Shown in pieces: positions 1 through 6,777 of a stretch of DNA of 23,584 nucleotides. Source of the stretch: a virus; the IMG/VR virus record IMGVR_UViG_3300005095_000085, positions 1 through 23,584 of that record. One strand, written 5' to 3'. The first letter of the stretch is position 1, and each line of letters opens with the position of its first letter. The notes beneath the pieces were generated by a model. It searched no databases. It saw only the letters and a list, made by a program, of their open reading frames with translations, and was not told the DNA's origin. The position numbers and the translations under genes were made by a program.

Positions 1-228
1 GCACACTCTTAATCGATAATTCCTATCTTTTAGAGTACGATAATCTTTTTTAGATAAACATATCTTATTGCCATTTTTTGTATAACTAACCTTTGCTTTG
101 CTTACTTTGCAAGTTCTAAGCTTAGGGAGTTTAGGCGTAACATATTTAATTTTTTCCTTTGCACTGCACGCACTAAAAAGTATCTCTAAAGGTATTGTTA
201 TTAGAACCACTCTTAATAATCTCTTCAT
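1..228 (-). CDS. outer-membrane spanin lipoprotein (Rz1-like), partial
   Basis: Seen: an open frame starting with ATG at 228 and running off the window edge, so only the first 76 residues are present. It begins with basic MKRLL, then a hydrophobic stretch, and a lipobox-like LFSAC with Cys at residue 21. A Lys/Pro-rich segment (VTPKLPKLRTC) follows. The start lies inside the inner-spanin gene in another frame, overlapping it by 56 bases. Known: in two-component spanins the o-spanin is a small lipoprotein whose gene is nested in or overlaps the i-spanin gene; the pair fuses inner and outer membranes in the last step of lysis. Inference: this is the o-spanin, acting from the inner leaflet of the outer membrane with its partner at 173-472. 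Phe at lipobox -3 is not ideal. The C-terminus cannot be seen. Confidence 0.72.
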   Translation of the reverse strand, partial: MKRLLRVVLITIPLEILFSACSAKEKIKYVTPKLPKLRTCKVSKAKVSYTKNGNKICLSKKDYRTLKDRNYRLRVC

Positions 229-472
229 TTTCTACTCCTGTTGCTTCTAAATCTGTGCTATTTATCTCATAAGTACGTCTAAACTCATCCGCCCACTTTT
301 GCTCAAACTCTTTTGCTTTGTTCTCGCTTTTGCAAACTTTTAACTGCTCTTGCAGAGTTAAATTAGTATTTTTTAACTCTTTTAAGTCCTGCTCTTGTAA
401 ATAAACATAAACTCCCAAGCCAACCAGCACTGAAATTAATCCTAATCTAATAAAAGAAGATATATTAAACAT
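173..472 (-). CDS. inner-membrane spanin (Rz-like)
   Basis: A 99-residue protein with one N-terminal membrane helix (about residues 7-25), then a charged, helical periplasmic region (residues 26-75) with heptad-like Leu spacing, and a polar tail. Size and topology fit an i-spanin (Rz), which spans the periplasm from the inner membrane and pairs with the lipoprotein encoded in the overlapping frame downstream. It starts 8 bases inside the endolysin gene, with AGGTGG just upstream of ATG at 472. The sequence itself is not conserved enough to name the family. The assignment rests on topology, on position after holin and endolysin, and on the nested lipoprotein gene. Confidence 0.7.
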   Translation of the reverse strand: MFNISSFIRLGLISVLVGLGVYVYLQEQDLKELKNTNLTLQEQLKVCKSENKAKEFEQKWADEFRRTYEINSTDLEATGVENEEIIKSGSNNNTFRDTF

Positions 473-893
473 ATTCCACCTTTGCTAATTTTCTAATGTC
501 ATAATGCCTACGCCAGCCTGTCATTTGCCAATGCGGTCTATCCCATCCCCATAAATCGAAGCCGTTTTGAATAGGGAGATTATATTTCTTAATAACAGTA
601 TGCATAGCTTTAGCAATCTCTTCAAAATGCTCTATTTTGTCCCATCTATAATTACCATCTACATACGGCACTAAATCAACAGCAAGACCGTAAAGGTGAT
701 AAGAATTAAGCGTTTTAGAGTAGCCATTTTCTTTTAGCCATTTTTGTCGCTCTAAAGTTCTTACCCCCTCAACAACTCCAAAATCAACCTCGCTTATTTT
801 TATAGCTTCTATAACTGCAAAAGCTAAAAGAGGGTGCACTCCTACGAGTCTTTGCATACTCTTTTTACCTAGCTTAAAGTTACTTTTTTTCAT
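465..893 (-). CDS. endolysin, peptidase M15 (VanY/T5-lysin type)
   Basis: 142 residues from ATG at 893. A TTG two codons upstream (899) with AGGGAG in front is an alternative start. Motifs of zinc D,D-carboxypeptidase/L-Ala-D-Glu peptidases are clear: S-x-H-x-x-G-x-A-x-D around residues 64-73 (His66, Asp73) and a C-terminal P-H-W (His121), giving three zinc ligands. EGVRT near residue 43 matches the conserved Arg strand. Known: such M15 enzymes cleave the peptide part of peptidoglycan and serve as endolysins, for example in phage T5. There is no signal peptide, so release through the holin encoded immediately upstream is expected. The gene overlaps the holin gene before it and the i-spanin gene after it, forming a compact holin-endolysin-spanin lysis cassette. 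Confidence 0.88.
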   Translation of the reverse strand: MKKSNFKLGKKSMQRLVGVHPLLAFAVIEAIKISEVDFGVVEGVRTLERQKWLKENGYSKTLNSYHLYGLAVDLVPYVDGNYRWDKIEHFEEIAKAMHTVIKKYNLPIQNGFDLWGWDRPHWQMTGWRRHYDIRKLAKVEYV

Positions 894-1326
894 CTTCAAA
901 ACGCTCCCTTATTTTTCTTGCCAAGAGCGACAAAGCGTCCCATTCTGGCAATACCTGTTTAGTGCGTATTGTTACAATATTACCAATAATTGAGTATAGT
1001 TCACTAAATACCATTAGCCCAATTCCCCAATTAAAAGCAACTGCTGCATCTGCTCCTACTGCTTTTATTGCTGCAGCTAATACAACAGGAATTAAAAGCA
1101 AGCTAAATTTGCTAACAATTCCATATTTTGCACGATTACTTGTAATGTGCTGATTTAGTGTTCTAGCTGCAGCAATGCCCGTAAAGAAATCTACTACAAT
1201 TAAAGCAGCAAATATTGTAAATACTTCTCTATCTATTCCTAAATAGAGCAATAAAGCACTAAACGCACTCGCAATTCCAAAAAATATAAGCTTTGCACTC
1301 TCAAACATTTGCCACTTTTGTTCCAT
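880..1326 (-). CDS. phage holin, holin-4 / toxin-secretion type
   Basis: 148 residues. Hydrophobic segments lie at about residues 12-30, 34-55 and 70-92, with another near 95-118, and the tail is charged (ends EDEKK). The segment with FAALIVVDFFTGIAAA resembles the VDxxTG core of the phage_holin_4 family. Its product would accumulate in the inner membrane and form the lesion that lets the endolysin reach the cell wall. It lies directly before the endolysin gene and overlaps it by 14 bases. The N-terminus differs from the family norm in having a short polar lead before the first helix. Family membership is by eye, but lysis context supports the role. Confidence 0.82.
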   Translation of the reverse strand: MEQKWQMFESAKLIFFGIASAFSALLLYLGIDREVFTIFAALIVVDFFTGIAAARTLNQHITSNRAKYGIVSKFSLLLIPVVLAAAIKAVGADAAVAFNWGIGLMVFSELYSIIGNIVTIRTKQVLPEWDALSLLARKIRERFEDEKK

Positions 1327-1331
1327 ATTGC

Positions 1332-1535
1332 CTAGCCTTTTTGTCTTTTGTTTGTTTTTTTCTTAGGTAAAGGCTTTACTTCTATGTCTATTTGCTCATA
1401 TTGCTTTTTAATATCATCTCTATCTGTATAAACTAGCTTTGCGTCTTTCTCAACTGCTTCAAAAAATGCTGGATTTCTGTATGCTCCATCAAGCCCAGCA
1501 ATTAGAGCCGAGCTATAAATAACAACTTTAGACAT
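1332..1535 (-). CDS. small protein downstream of major capsid, unknown
   Basis: 67 residues, starting at ATG 1535 with a weak AAGGG upstream. The N-terminal half contains a hydrophobic segment (VVIYSSALIAGLDGAY). The C-terminal half is Lys-rich (PLPKKKTNKRQKG). No family recognised. It lies between the major capsid gene and the holin, 10 bases after the first and 5 before the second, so it is co-transcribed with both. Small genes just after the capsid often encode decoration or head-completion proteins, but nothing in the sequence shows which. Confidence 0.6.
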   Translation of the reverse strand: MSKVVIYSSALIAGLDGAYRNPAFFEAVEKDAKLVYTDRDDIKKQYEQIDIEVKPLPKKKTNKRQKG

Positions 1536-1545
1536 TATCTACCCT

Positions 1546-2487
1546 TTACGCACTTTTAACTTTGCCATACACTCCAGCACCTGCTTTAATGTCGCTTACT
1601 GCTTGTTCCCAGTTTGCACTTGCTCCAAGTGTTGCGTCATCTGGGTTTGCACCTGCTGTATCTTTGTACGCATACCCCTTAATAGAAACAGTAAATGCAG
1701 TTTCTAAAGATATTTGTAGAGCTAAGTTTTCACCATCATCTTTAATTTGCTGTATAAGTTCTCTCTCTTCACTCTCTTTAACTACAACACCACCACTTTG
1801 AAGCCCTAAAATAATATCGTTTCCATCTGCATCAGTTAAGGCTGTGCTATCTGTTACATAAGCATTTCTGCCCATTGTTGCAGGTGTAGCGTTATATAAA
1901 ATACCACTTGCAACAGTATCAAGAGAGCTATCAATTCCTGCATTATTTAAATTAAAATAAGCGTTAGAATTTAAAACCCAAGATTGAAGAGCTTGAATGT
2001 TGTCGCCAAATAATCTCAAAATTTGATTTAGTGTTTTCATATCAGGCGTTGCCGAACTTCCATCGTAAACTGTGTTATTTCCTGCACCAATAGCACCAAT
2101 CGCACCAATTAGCCCTTTGTTTAGCATTGTAACGGTTACTAAATCACCTAAATCCTCTCCGATTCTTACCGCTAAAGCGTCTGGATCTTTTCCGTATCTT
2201 TTAATATCCGTAAGCTTGTAAGATAACTTTTTATATAGATAAATCTTAACCGCTCTATGTTTAGAGTTATCAAGCGTATCTACTACCGCTGTATTATTGT
2301 TATTTGGATCTCTTCTTCTTAAATCACCAATAGGCTTAAAGAATAACTCCTCTTCAAAATCACCTTGATGATAATCCGTAAGAGGCACAATAGTTCCCTT
2401 TGTACCCGTATTAAAGTTTCTTGCATTTTGCATAATTCTTTCGGTAATAAGTGTATTTACCACCTCGTTACTAATCTCTATTGCCAT
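1546..2487 (-). CDS. major capsid protein (HK97-fold, probable)
   Basis: 313 residues, with a strong AAGGAG before ATG at 2487. Composition is typical of phage coat proteins: few Cys, many Ala, Gly, Asn and Thr. There is an N-terminal arm (residues 1-60), a region that looks like the spine helix and E-loop area (LDNSKHRAVKIYLYKKL), and a central part with AVRIGEDLGDLVTVTMLNKGL. The C-terminal half carries MGRNAYVTDSTAL, as seen in coat proteins from Gram-negative siphophages. It follows a coiled-coil scaffold gene by 13 bases, which is the standard scaffold-capsid order. HK97 fold is inferred from family and position rather than from any invariant motif. Confidence 0.8.
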   Translation of the reverse strand: MAIEISNEVVNTLITERIMQNARNFNTGTKGTIVPLTDYHQGDFEEELFFKPIGDLRRRDPNNNNTAVVDTLDNSKHRAVKIYLYKKLSYKLTDIKRYGKDPDALAVRIGEDLGDLVTVTMLNKGLIGAIGAIGAGNNTVYDGSSATPDMKTLNQILRLFGDNIQALQSWVLNSNAYFNLNNAGIDSSLDTVASGILYNATPATMGRNAYVTDSTALTDADGNDIILGLQSGGVVVKESEERELIQQIKDDGENLALQISLETAFTVSIKGYAYKDTAGANPDDATLGASANWEQAVSDIKAGAGVYGKVKSA

Positions 2488-2500
2488 TTATTTCTCCTTG

Positions 2501-3136
2501 TTAATCTTCTAATTTTAAATATGCCTCTTGCCCTTTTTCCTTAATAAATTGAGCTTTTTCTGTAGGACTCATCTCGCTTTTTCTCTTACCTACATAAGAG
2601 CCACCGCCATTACTTGCACCGCTTCCACCATTTCCTGCTGCTGCTAAAAGGTTTGGCTTTGCTTCAAATAGCTTTTTAACGCCATTTTCAAGGTTTAAAA
2701 CCTCATCTCCTACTTTTACAATAGGCTTATCATCTTCTAAAGAAATATGCTCTTTTAGGTACAATCTTGCTAAATCTGCATCTACTACTTTAGTTTCTGC
2801 TAAAACTTTATTAATTGCACTATCTAAAAGAGCCTGTTTTGTTTTAGCCTCTAGCTCACTTTTTTCATTTTCAAGAGCCTTTAACTTCTCTTCAAACTGT
2901 TTAGCAACTTCAAGCTCTCCAGCTTTTTTAGCTTCCTCAATCTTCTCTTCAAGCTCTTTTGTTTTTTCTTCTAGTTGTTTTTTGTAAGAGTCTTCAACTT
3001 CTTTTAGTTTTACTCTATAGCTTGCATCTTCATCTCTTACCTCTTTTAGAGCTACAGAAATTTCACTATCAAGTTCTTTTGCAATATTTTCATCAATTTT
3101 CCCAGCCTCTAGCAACTCTTTTAATTTTTTAAACAT
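2501..3136 (-). CDS. phage scaffolding protein
   Basis: 211 residues. Residues 1-115 are almost entirely charged coiled coil (long runs of Lys, Glu and Leu). A more compact segment follows (residues 115-160, with VVDADLARLYLKEH), then a Gly/Asn/Ser-rich linker and a polar C-terminal tail ending YLKLED. This is the architecture of the Gram-positive-type minor structural GP20/scaffold family: coiled-coil core with a C-terminal coat-binding tail. The product would organise coat protein into procapsids and then leave or be degraded. It sits directly upstream of the major capsid gene. GGAGG lies 7 bases before ATG 3136, and this is the first gene of the minus-strand late unit. Confidence 0.82.
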   Translation of the reverse strand: MFKKLKELLEAGKIDENIAKELDSEISVALKEVRDEDASYRVKLKEVEDSYKKQLEEKTKELEEKIEEAKKAGELEVAKQFEEKLKALENEKSELEAKTKQALLDSAINKVLAETKVVDADLARLYLKEHISLEDDKPIVKVGDEVLNLENGVKKLFEAKPNLLAAAGNGGSGASNGGGSYVGKRKSEMSPTEKAQFIKEKGQEAYLKLED

Positions 3137-3245
3137 AAATTACCTCCAGCAATTTTAAGTCTATTATTACGACCATTTTTTGCATAATTTGGCAGGAAAT
3201 GTAAAAAAGTAAAAATATTATTTAAAAAAGCAAAAGGCATTAAAA
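3137..3245. promoter_or_regulatory. divergent intergenic region between two late structural units
   Basis: 109 bases separate the scaffold gene (minus) from the adaptor-like gene (plus). Both units must start here unless transcription enters from elsewhere. I can place no convincing TTGACA/TATAAT pair on either strand; only loose AT-rich elements are present (TTTACA, TATTAT). That contrasts with the near-consensus promoters at 7.4 kb and fits promoters that need a phage activator. The latter is inference. Confidence 0.4.
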
Positions 3246-3563
3246 ATGATATATGAATACAAAGATGAGTTTTTAATTGATAGTATCGAAACTGAAGAGC
3301 TAGAGTATTATGAGCAAGAAGCAATAAAAGAAGTAGATAAATTAAACATTACAGATGATTTTTACAAAGAAAAATTAGTAGTAAATAGAGTTTATATGCT
3401 TTGTGCTAAAGCACAGTTAGAAGCAGACGGGATGCAACAAAAATACAATATTTACGAAAAAGAGTATAAGAGATTTTTAAAAGACGCTATGCTTTTTCAA
3501 AAAGGGCAGGATGGTATTTTGGATGAAGATACAATATATACAGTAAAATTAGGCAGGTCTTAA
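3246..3563 (+). CDS. head-tail adaptor/connector-like protein
   Basis: 105 residues, acidic and mainly helical: an N-terminal helix rich in Glu/Tyr, then KLVVNRVYMLCAKAQL and a helix around YEKEYKRFLKDAM. Size and predicted helical content resemble HK97 gp6/SPP1 gp15 adaptor proteins, which form the ring between portal and tail. The following genes (tail-terminator-like and gp10-like) are the usual partners of such an adaptor. The assignment depends mainly on this gene order, as no invariant motif is visible. It ends 0 bases before the next start (TAAATG), so translation is probably coupled. Confidence 0.5.
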   Translation: MIYEYKDEFLIDSIETEELEYYEQEAIKEVDKLNITDDFYKEKLVVNRVYMLCAKAQLEADGMQQKYNIYEKEYKRFLKDAMLFQKGQDGILDEDTIYTVKLGRS

Positions 3564-3944
3564 ATGGATACTTACGAATACTTAGAATTAGTAAAAGCAA
3601 AATTGCAAGAGATAGAAGACATTAAAACTATTGCTATAGGTTTAGAAAAAGGCATAGGAGCAAAAGACGCCCCTTTTATTAGAATTTTACCAATTCAGCG
3701 AAAAAAAGGCAATATGGTATCTAAGCTTATTTTTCAAGTTGCGTTTGGTTTCGATAGAAAAAATAAAGATATAGAGATACTATATAAAGATTTTTTCGAC
3801 TTAGAAGCAAAAATATTAAACAAAATAAACAATATCGCCCTCTGGCACTCTACAGTTACCGATGAAGATACAGTAGCAAATCTAAAAGTAGCAGTTATGA
3901 ATTTTGAGAGTGCGCATGATATAGGAGTTGTTTGTGTTAATTAA
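3564..3944 (+). CDS. tail terminator / head-tail completion-like protein
   Basis: 126 residues with alternating beta-strand and helical pattern. The segment APFIRILPIQRKKG, then a beta-rich FQVAFGFDR and a helix near DFFDLEAKILNKI, resemble minor tail/terminator proteins of the gpU/gp17 type, which cap the tail tube. The C-terminal strand (AVMNFESAHDIGVV) fits the same fold. The start ATG 3564 abuts the stop of the preceding gene. Identification is by size, secondary-structure pattern and its place beside the gp10-like gene. Another neck protein is possible. Confidence 0.45.
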   Translation: MDTYEYLELVKAKLQEIEDIKTIAIGLEKGIGAKDAPFIRILPIQRKKGNMVSKLIFQVAFGFDRKNKDIEILYKDFFDLEAKILNKINNIALWHSTVTDEDTVANLKVAVMNFESAHDIGVVCVN

Positions 3945-4392
3945 AATAAAAGGCTTAGAAGATGTCTTAGATGACTTAAATAGCTTAGAAAAGGTCGGCA
4001 AAAAGCTAATAAGAAGAATTACACAAGACATTTACGAAGAAACTTTAGAAAATGTCAAACCTCACACAAAAACGGGCAGATTGGAAAATAATATCTATCA
4101 CAAGGTTAAAGGTTTAAAGGGAGAAGTTGGCGTAGAAAATAATGGGATGTTGGTTGATTGGCGAGGTAGATATGTAAATTATGCTATTTTTGTGCATTTT
4201 GGCTCTAAGCCTCACAAAATTCTACCTAAAAATAAAAAAGCTTTAAGATGGACTAGCGGTAGTGTATTTCAATTTGCAAAAAGTGTAAATCATCCAGGCT
4301 ACAAAGGTGATGAATTTTTATACAACGCGGCAAGAGATACAATCAAAAACATAGACAAAATTTTTAAAGAGGTGGTAAATGCAAGTATATAA
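3934..4392 (+). CDS. HK97 gp10-like phage morphogenesis protein
   Basis: About 152 residues from GTG 3934. This start is chosen over the TTG at 3928 because AGGAG at 3923-3927 is 6 bases from the GTG and would abut the TTG. The protein has the hallmarks of the HK97 gp10 family: an N-terminal I-x-G-L-x-x-L segment, a region like VKPHTKTGRLENNI (PxxTGxLxxxI), then YAIFVHFGSKPHKILP and NHPGYKGDEFLYNA, the conserved H-F-G and H-P-G boxes. Known members take part in head-tail joining or tail-tube capping. It overlaps the preceding gene by 11 bases and the portal gene by 14. Confidence 0.85.
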   Translation: MLIKIKGLEDVLDDLNSLEKVGKKLIRRITQDIYEETLENVKPHTKTGRLENNIYHKVKGLKGEVGVENNGMLVDWRGRYVNYAIFVHFGSKPHKILPKNKKALRWTSGSVFQFAKSVNHPGYKGDEFLYNAARDTIKNIDKIFKEVVNASI

Positions 4393-5668
4393 AGAGATGT
4401 GGCAGGTTGCAGTAAATGCGTATAACGCACAAGGTGGATTTTACGATAAAAACTATTTAGATAAATATCCTAGAGAGGGCAACGACAAATACAAAGAGAG
4501 GCAAAAAGTAGCATATTATGAAAACATTTTTAAGCAAAAAGTAGAGAAATATGTAGGCTATCTTTTTAAGCAAAAGCCTATTAGAACATCTTCAAGCGAC
4601 CTAATAAAAATAATTTTTGATGATGTAGATAAAAAAGGTAACGCAATAGATATTTTTATGTCTAATTTTGCCTCTATGGCTAAAGTTAGAGGCACTATGT
4701 TGCTCTTAATCGATATGCCTAAAGAGATACCTACTACACTTAAAGAGCAAAAAGAGCAAAGAGCTTTGCCGTATTTTGTGCCTATAGAACCAGAAAGAAT
4801 AATTAAATATAAAATAGATAAGTTTGGTAAATTTGAGTGGATTTTATATGAGGATATTATAGATAACTCTACTTTAGATAACGAAGATATAAAGAAAATA
4901 CAAAGGTATTACGATACCACAAAATGGGCTATTTATGAAGATGATACTATTATAGAGCAAGGGGAACACAACTTAGGAGTTTGCCCTGTATTGCAATTTA
5001 CAGAAAGCGGAGAGTTCCCATCTGTTGGGGAATTTACACAAATTGGAGATATTAGTAAAAGATTATTTAACCTAAATAGCGAATTAGATGAGATTTTAAG
5101 AAGTCAAACTTTTAGTATTTTAACAATTCAGGCTAGAACGCCTAAGGATGTAGAAATCAATATAGGCACAGATAACGCTATAAGCTATGGTGCAGAGATG
5201 AATAAGCCTGAATTTATCGCACCTCCTGAAGCCCCAGCAAAAACATATCAAGAGCGAATTGAAAAGTTAGAAAAAAGAATAAATGAAATTACTTACGATA
5301 TTGCTACAACTGCTGCAAAAGAAAGCGGAATAGCATTGCAAATAAAATTTCAAGGGCTTAATAGCTCTTTAGCAAAATTTGCTCAAAAACTAAATGATCT
5401 AGAGCTAAGAGCATTTGATATAATATGTAGATATTTAGACATTAAAAACGATATTGAAATAACTTACCCTAAAGATTTTAATATTACCGATATTATGCAA
5501 GAGATTAATGTTTTAGAGAGCATAAAAGATTTAGGTTATACACTTCCTACTTACGAAAAACAAAAGCTAAATAGCATTATTAAAAATGATTTAGGTAGTC
5601 TTGGTGATGATGTTATTAAGCAAATTAATAGTGAAATTGAGGATAATTTAAAGGAAGCCATGTCGTAA
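4379..5668 (+). CDS. portal protein (DUF4055-type)
   Basis: 429 residues. The N-terminal region with YYENIFKQKVEKYVGYLFKQKP and the following nuclear-core segment resemble the DUF4055 group of portal proteins. A mid-protein ALPYFVPIEPERIIKYK and a C-terminal helical part with GLNSSLAKFAQKLNDLE (the usual xxSGxAxxxKFxxxxxxL portal/stem pattern) support this. Portals form the dodecameric ring through which the terminase pumps DNA and to which the adaptor and tail bind. Unusually, the gene is the last of the plus-strand unit, with terminase and the minor head protein more than 2.8 kb away on the opposite strand. GAGGTGG precedes ATG 4379. Confidence 0.8.
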   Translation: MQVYKEMWQVAVNAYNAQGGFYDKNYLDKYPREGNDKYKERQKVAYYENIFKQKVEKYVGYLFKQKPIRTSSSDLIKIIFDDVDKKGNAIDIFMSNFASMAKVRGTMLLLIDMPKEIPTTLKEQKEQRALPYFVPIEPERIIKYKIDKFGKFEWILYEDIIDNSTLDNEDIKKIQRYYDTTKWAIYEDDTIIEQGEHNLGVCPVLQFTESGEFPSVGEFTQIGDISKRLFNLNSELDEILRSQTFSILTIQARTPKDVEINIGTDNAISYGAEMNKPEFIAPPEAPAKTYQERIEKLEKRINEITYDIATTAAKESGIALQIKFQGLNSSLAKFAQKLNDLELRAFDIICRYLDIKNDIEITYPKDFNITDIMQEINVLESIKDLGYTLPTYEKQKLNSIIKNDLGSLGDDVIKQINSEIEDNLKEAMS

Positions 5669-5694
5669 ACTAACTACTACGGCATCTCTTTTTC
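5661..5694 (+). terminator. terminator between convergent genes
   Basis: Seven-base stem TGTCGTA (5661-5667) with TACGGCA (5678-5684), one G-U pair, followed by TCTCTTTTTC on the plus strand. It covers the stop codons of the portal (plus) and sigma-like (minus) genes. No T-run follows in the minus direction. Confidence 0.6.
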
Positions 5695-6099
5695 TATTTT
5701 CTCTACTCTAAAGTAAATATAGTATATTCTTTTTCTTGTTGCATACTCTTTTATCTTATTTTTAATAATACCTATTAGTCTTTTTATATCTCCTTTAGGT
5801 TGCACTTCTATAACATAAGCAATAGCCTCCTGAGCTATATCTGCCCCTATTGTTTCTGTGTTATCCACAAAACCATCTTTTAGATACAGCCTACAAAACC
5901 TAAAAGCATTTTTGTAAGCCACCCCTAAAAGAAGCTCTATATTTTCTTCTATTATAGGATTTTTAGGATTTAAAGCTTTTTTGTGGTAATCAACCCAACA
6001 CCAGCCTCTTTTTTTTGCCCTCCAATAGGAGGTTTTTGAAATTTTGCCCTCTTTATATAAGGCTTCTATTTCTTTTAAGTTTTCTACTCTTCTACGCAT
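5677..6099 (-). CDS. sigma-70 region-2-like / HTH regulatory protein
   Basis: 140 residues. Residues 8-40 (EALYKEGKISKTSYWRAKK) look like a small helix-turn-helix. Residues 55-125 resemble sigma-factor region 2: a helix with LLLGVAYKNAFRFC, then GADIAQEAIAYVIE (like the D-x-x-Q-E core of region 2.2), then a helix LIGIIKNKIKEYATRKR comparable to region 2.3-2.4, where the -10 element is read. No region 4 follows; the C-terminus ends shortly after. Inference: a phage transcription factor that may redirect host RNA polymerase to late genes. An alternative is an ECF-like remnant or an unrelated helical DNA-binding protein. It overlaps the upstream gene by 16 bases and faces the portal gene. Confidence 0.45.
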   Translation of the reverse strand: MRRRVENLKEIEALYKEGKISKTSYWRAKKRGWCWVDYHKKALNPKNPIIEENIELLLGVAYKNAFRFCRLYLKDGFVDNTETIGADIAQEAIAYVIEVQPKGDIKRLIGIIKNKIKEYATRKRIYYIYFRVEKIEKEMP

Positions 6100-6545
6100 T
6101 TTAATTCCTTTTCTGTGTTATAGATATTACCTCTACAAGTACTATAATGCTCTTTTATATCTATTTTGCATTCTCTATCTTTATATCTTATTAGCAAGAT
6201 ATAGTCTGTCCAGTGCATACCTGTTCGAGAACTACAAGTTACTTTTTTCCAAGCAATAATGCCACTCCCATTTAAATTATAATCGTGTTTTTTAGATGAA
6301 TATGCCACATCTTTCCCCTCTGCCAATTCTTTAAAAATAATCTCTCTTGGATTATTGTCTTTGACCTCGTAAGGTCTTGCAATTCTTATTCTAATGCCGT
6401 GTCTATCTACATTAAGAATTTTCCTGCCTAAAACCAATCCTCCTTTAGTAACAACATTCTTAAACCACTCTTTTTCCTCTTCTGTAGGCTCTCTTTTCCC
6501 AAGAAACCACTCTACATATATGTAGAGTGTGAGCCTCTTGAACAA
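6084..6545 (-). CDS. unknown protein, possibly 3' part of an interrupted gene
   Basis: The open frame runs from TTG 6545 to a stop at 6084, about 153 codons with no ATG near its start. The only possible initiator is this TTG, with AAAGGG just 2 bases away, so an independent start is doubtful. The frame is -1 relative to the 55-residue gene upstream and overlaps its end. The protein is basic and mixed alpha/beta. It carries RIRIARPYE and a C-terminal CSSRTGMHWTDYILL segment that resembles the end of the upstream ORF (CSRGSHSTY, which would continue VEWFLG in this frame). This suggests two copies of one domain in a single original protein split by a frameshift. No family recognised. Confidence 0.5.
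   Translation of the reverse strand: MFKRLTLYIYVEWFLGKREPTEEEKEWFKNVVTKGGLVLGRKILNVDRHGIRIRIARPYEVKDNNPREIIFKELAEGKDVAYSSKKHDYNLNGSGIIAWKKVTCSSRTGMHWTDYILLIRYKDRECKIDIKEHYSTCRGNIYNTEKELKCVEE
6508..6529. repeat. 22-bp perfect palindrome
   Basis: Arms CACTCTACATA (6508-6518) and TATGTAGAGTG (6519-6529) are exact reverse complements with no spacer. It lies at the junction of the two overlapping minus-strand frames and includes the TAG of the first. It could be a protein-binding site, an RNA hairpin or the scar of an insertion. Nothing else in the window shares the sequence. Confidence 0.75.
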
Positions 6546-6679
6546 GACCCTTTTGCTAATAACTTATAGCTACCTTCTTCCGATTTATCTAATTTTATGC
6601 CAAATAAAGGAGTTTCTATTTTTAAATAGAAAGCCCCTTTTAGTGGAAATGTTTTTCCTGTTATCTCTTTGTTTTGCAT
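6512..6679 (-). CDS. small unknown protein, possibly 5' part of an interrupted gene
   Basis: 55 residues, with a good AAAGGAG before ATG 6679, so this start is the strong one for the pair of frames. The protein has KTFPLKGAFYLKIETPLFG and ends CSRGSHSTYM, its last codons and TAG lying inside a perfect 22-bp palindrome. The -1 frame continues for about 145 further codons (6084-6545), with a segment similar to this C-terminus. It is either a short real gene translationally coupled to the next, or the front of a frameshifted gene. No function is recognisable. Confidence 0.5.
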   Translation of the reverse strand: MQNKEITGKTFPLKGAFYLKIETPLFGIKLDKSEEGSYKLLAKGSCSRGSHSTYM

Positions 6680-6720
6680 ATTTTCTCCTTTATTTTAATT
6701 TTATTTTTTTAGTATCTATT

Positions 6721-6751
6721 TTTACAAAAGAATACTTTTTAAGTATTCTTT
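6721..6751 (-). terminator. terminator of the acidic-protein gene
   Basis: An 11-bp perfect stem, AAAGAATACTT (6727-6737) with AAGTATTCTTT (6741-6751), has a 3-base loop. It lies 27 bases after the stop of the acidic gene in the minus direction. The T-run is short (TTCTTTTG), and the palindrome could act in both directions. Confidence 0.65.
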
Positions 6752-6777
6752 GTAACTTCTTTTTGCTTTTTGGAATT

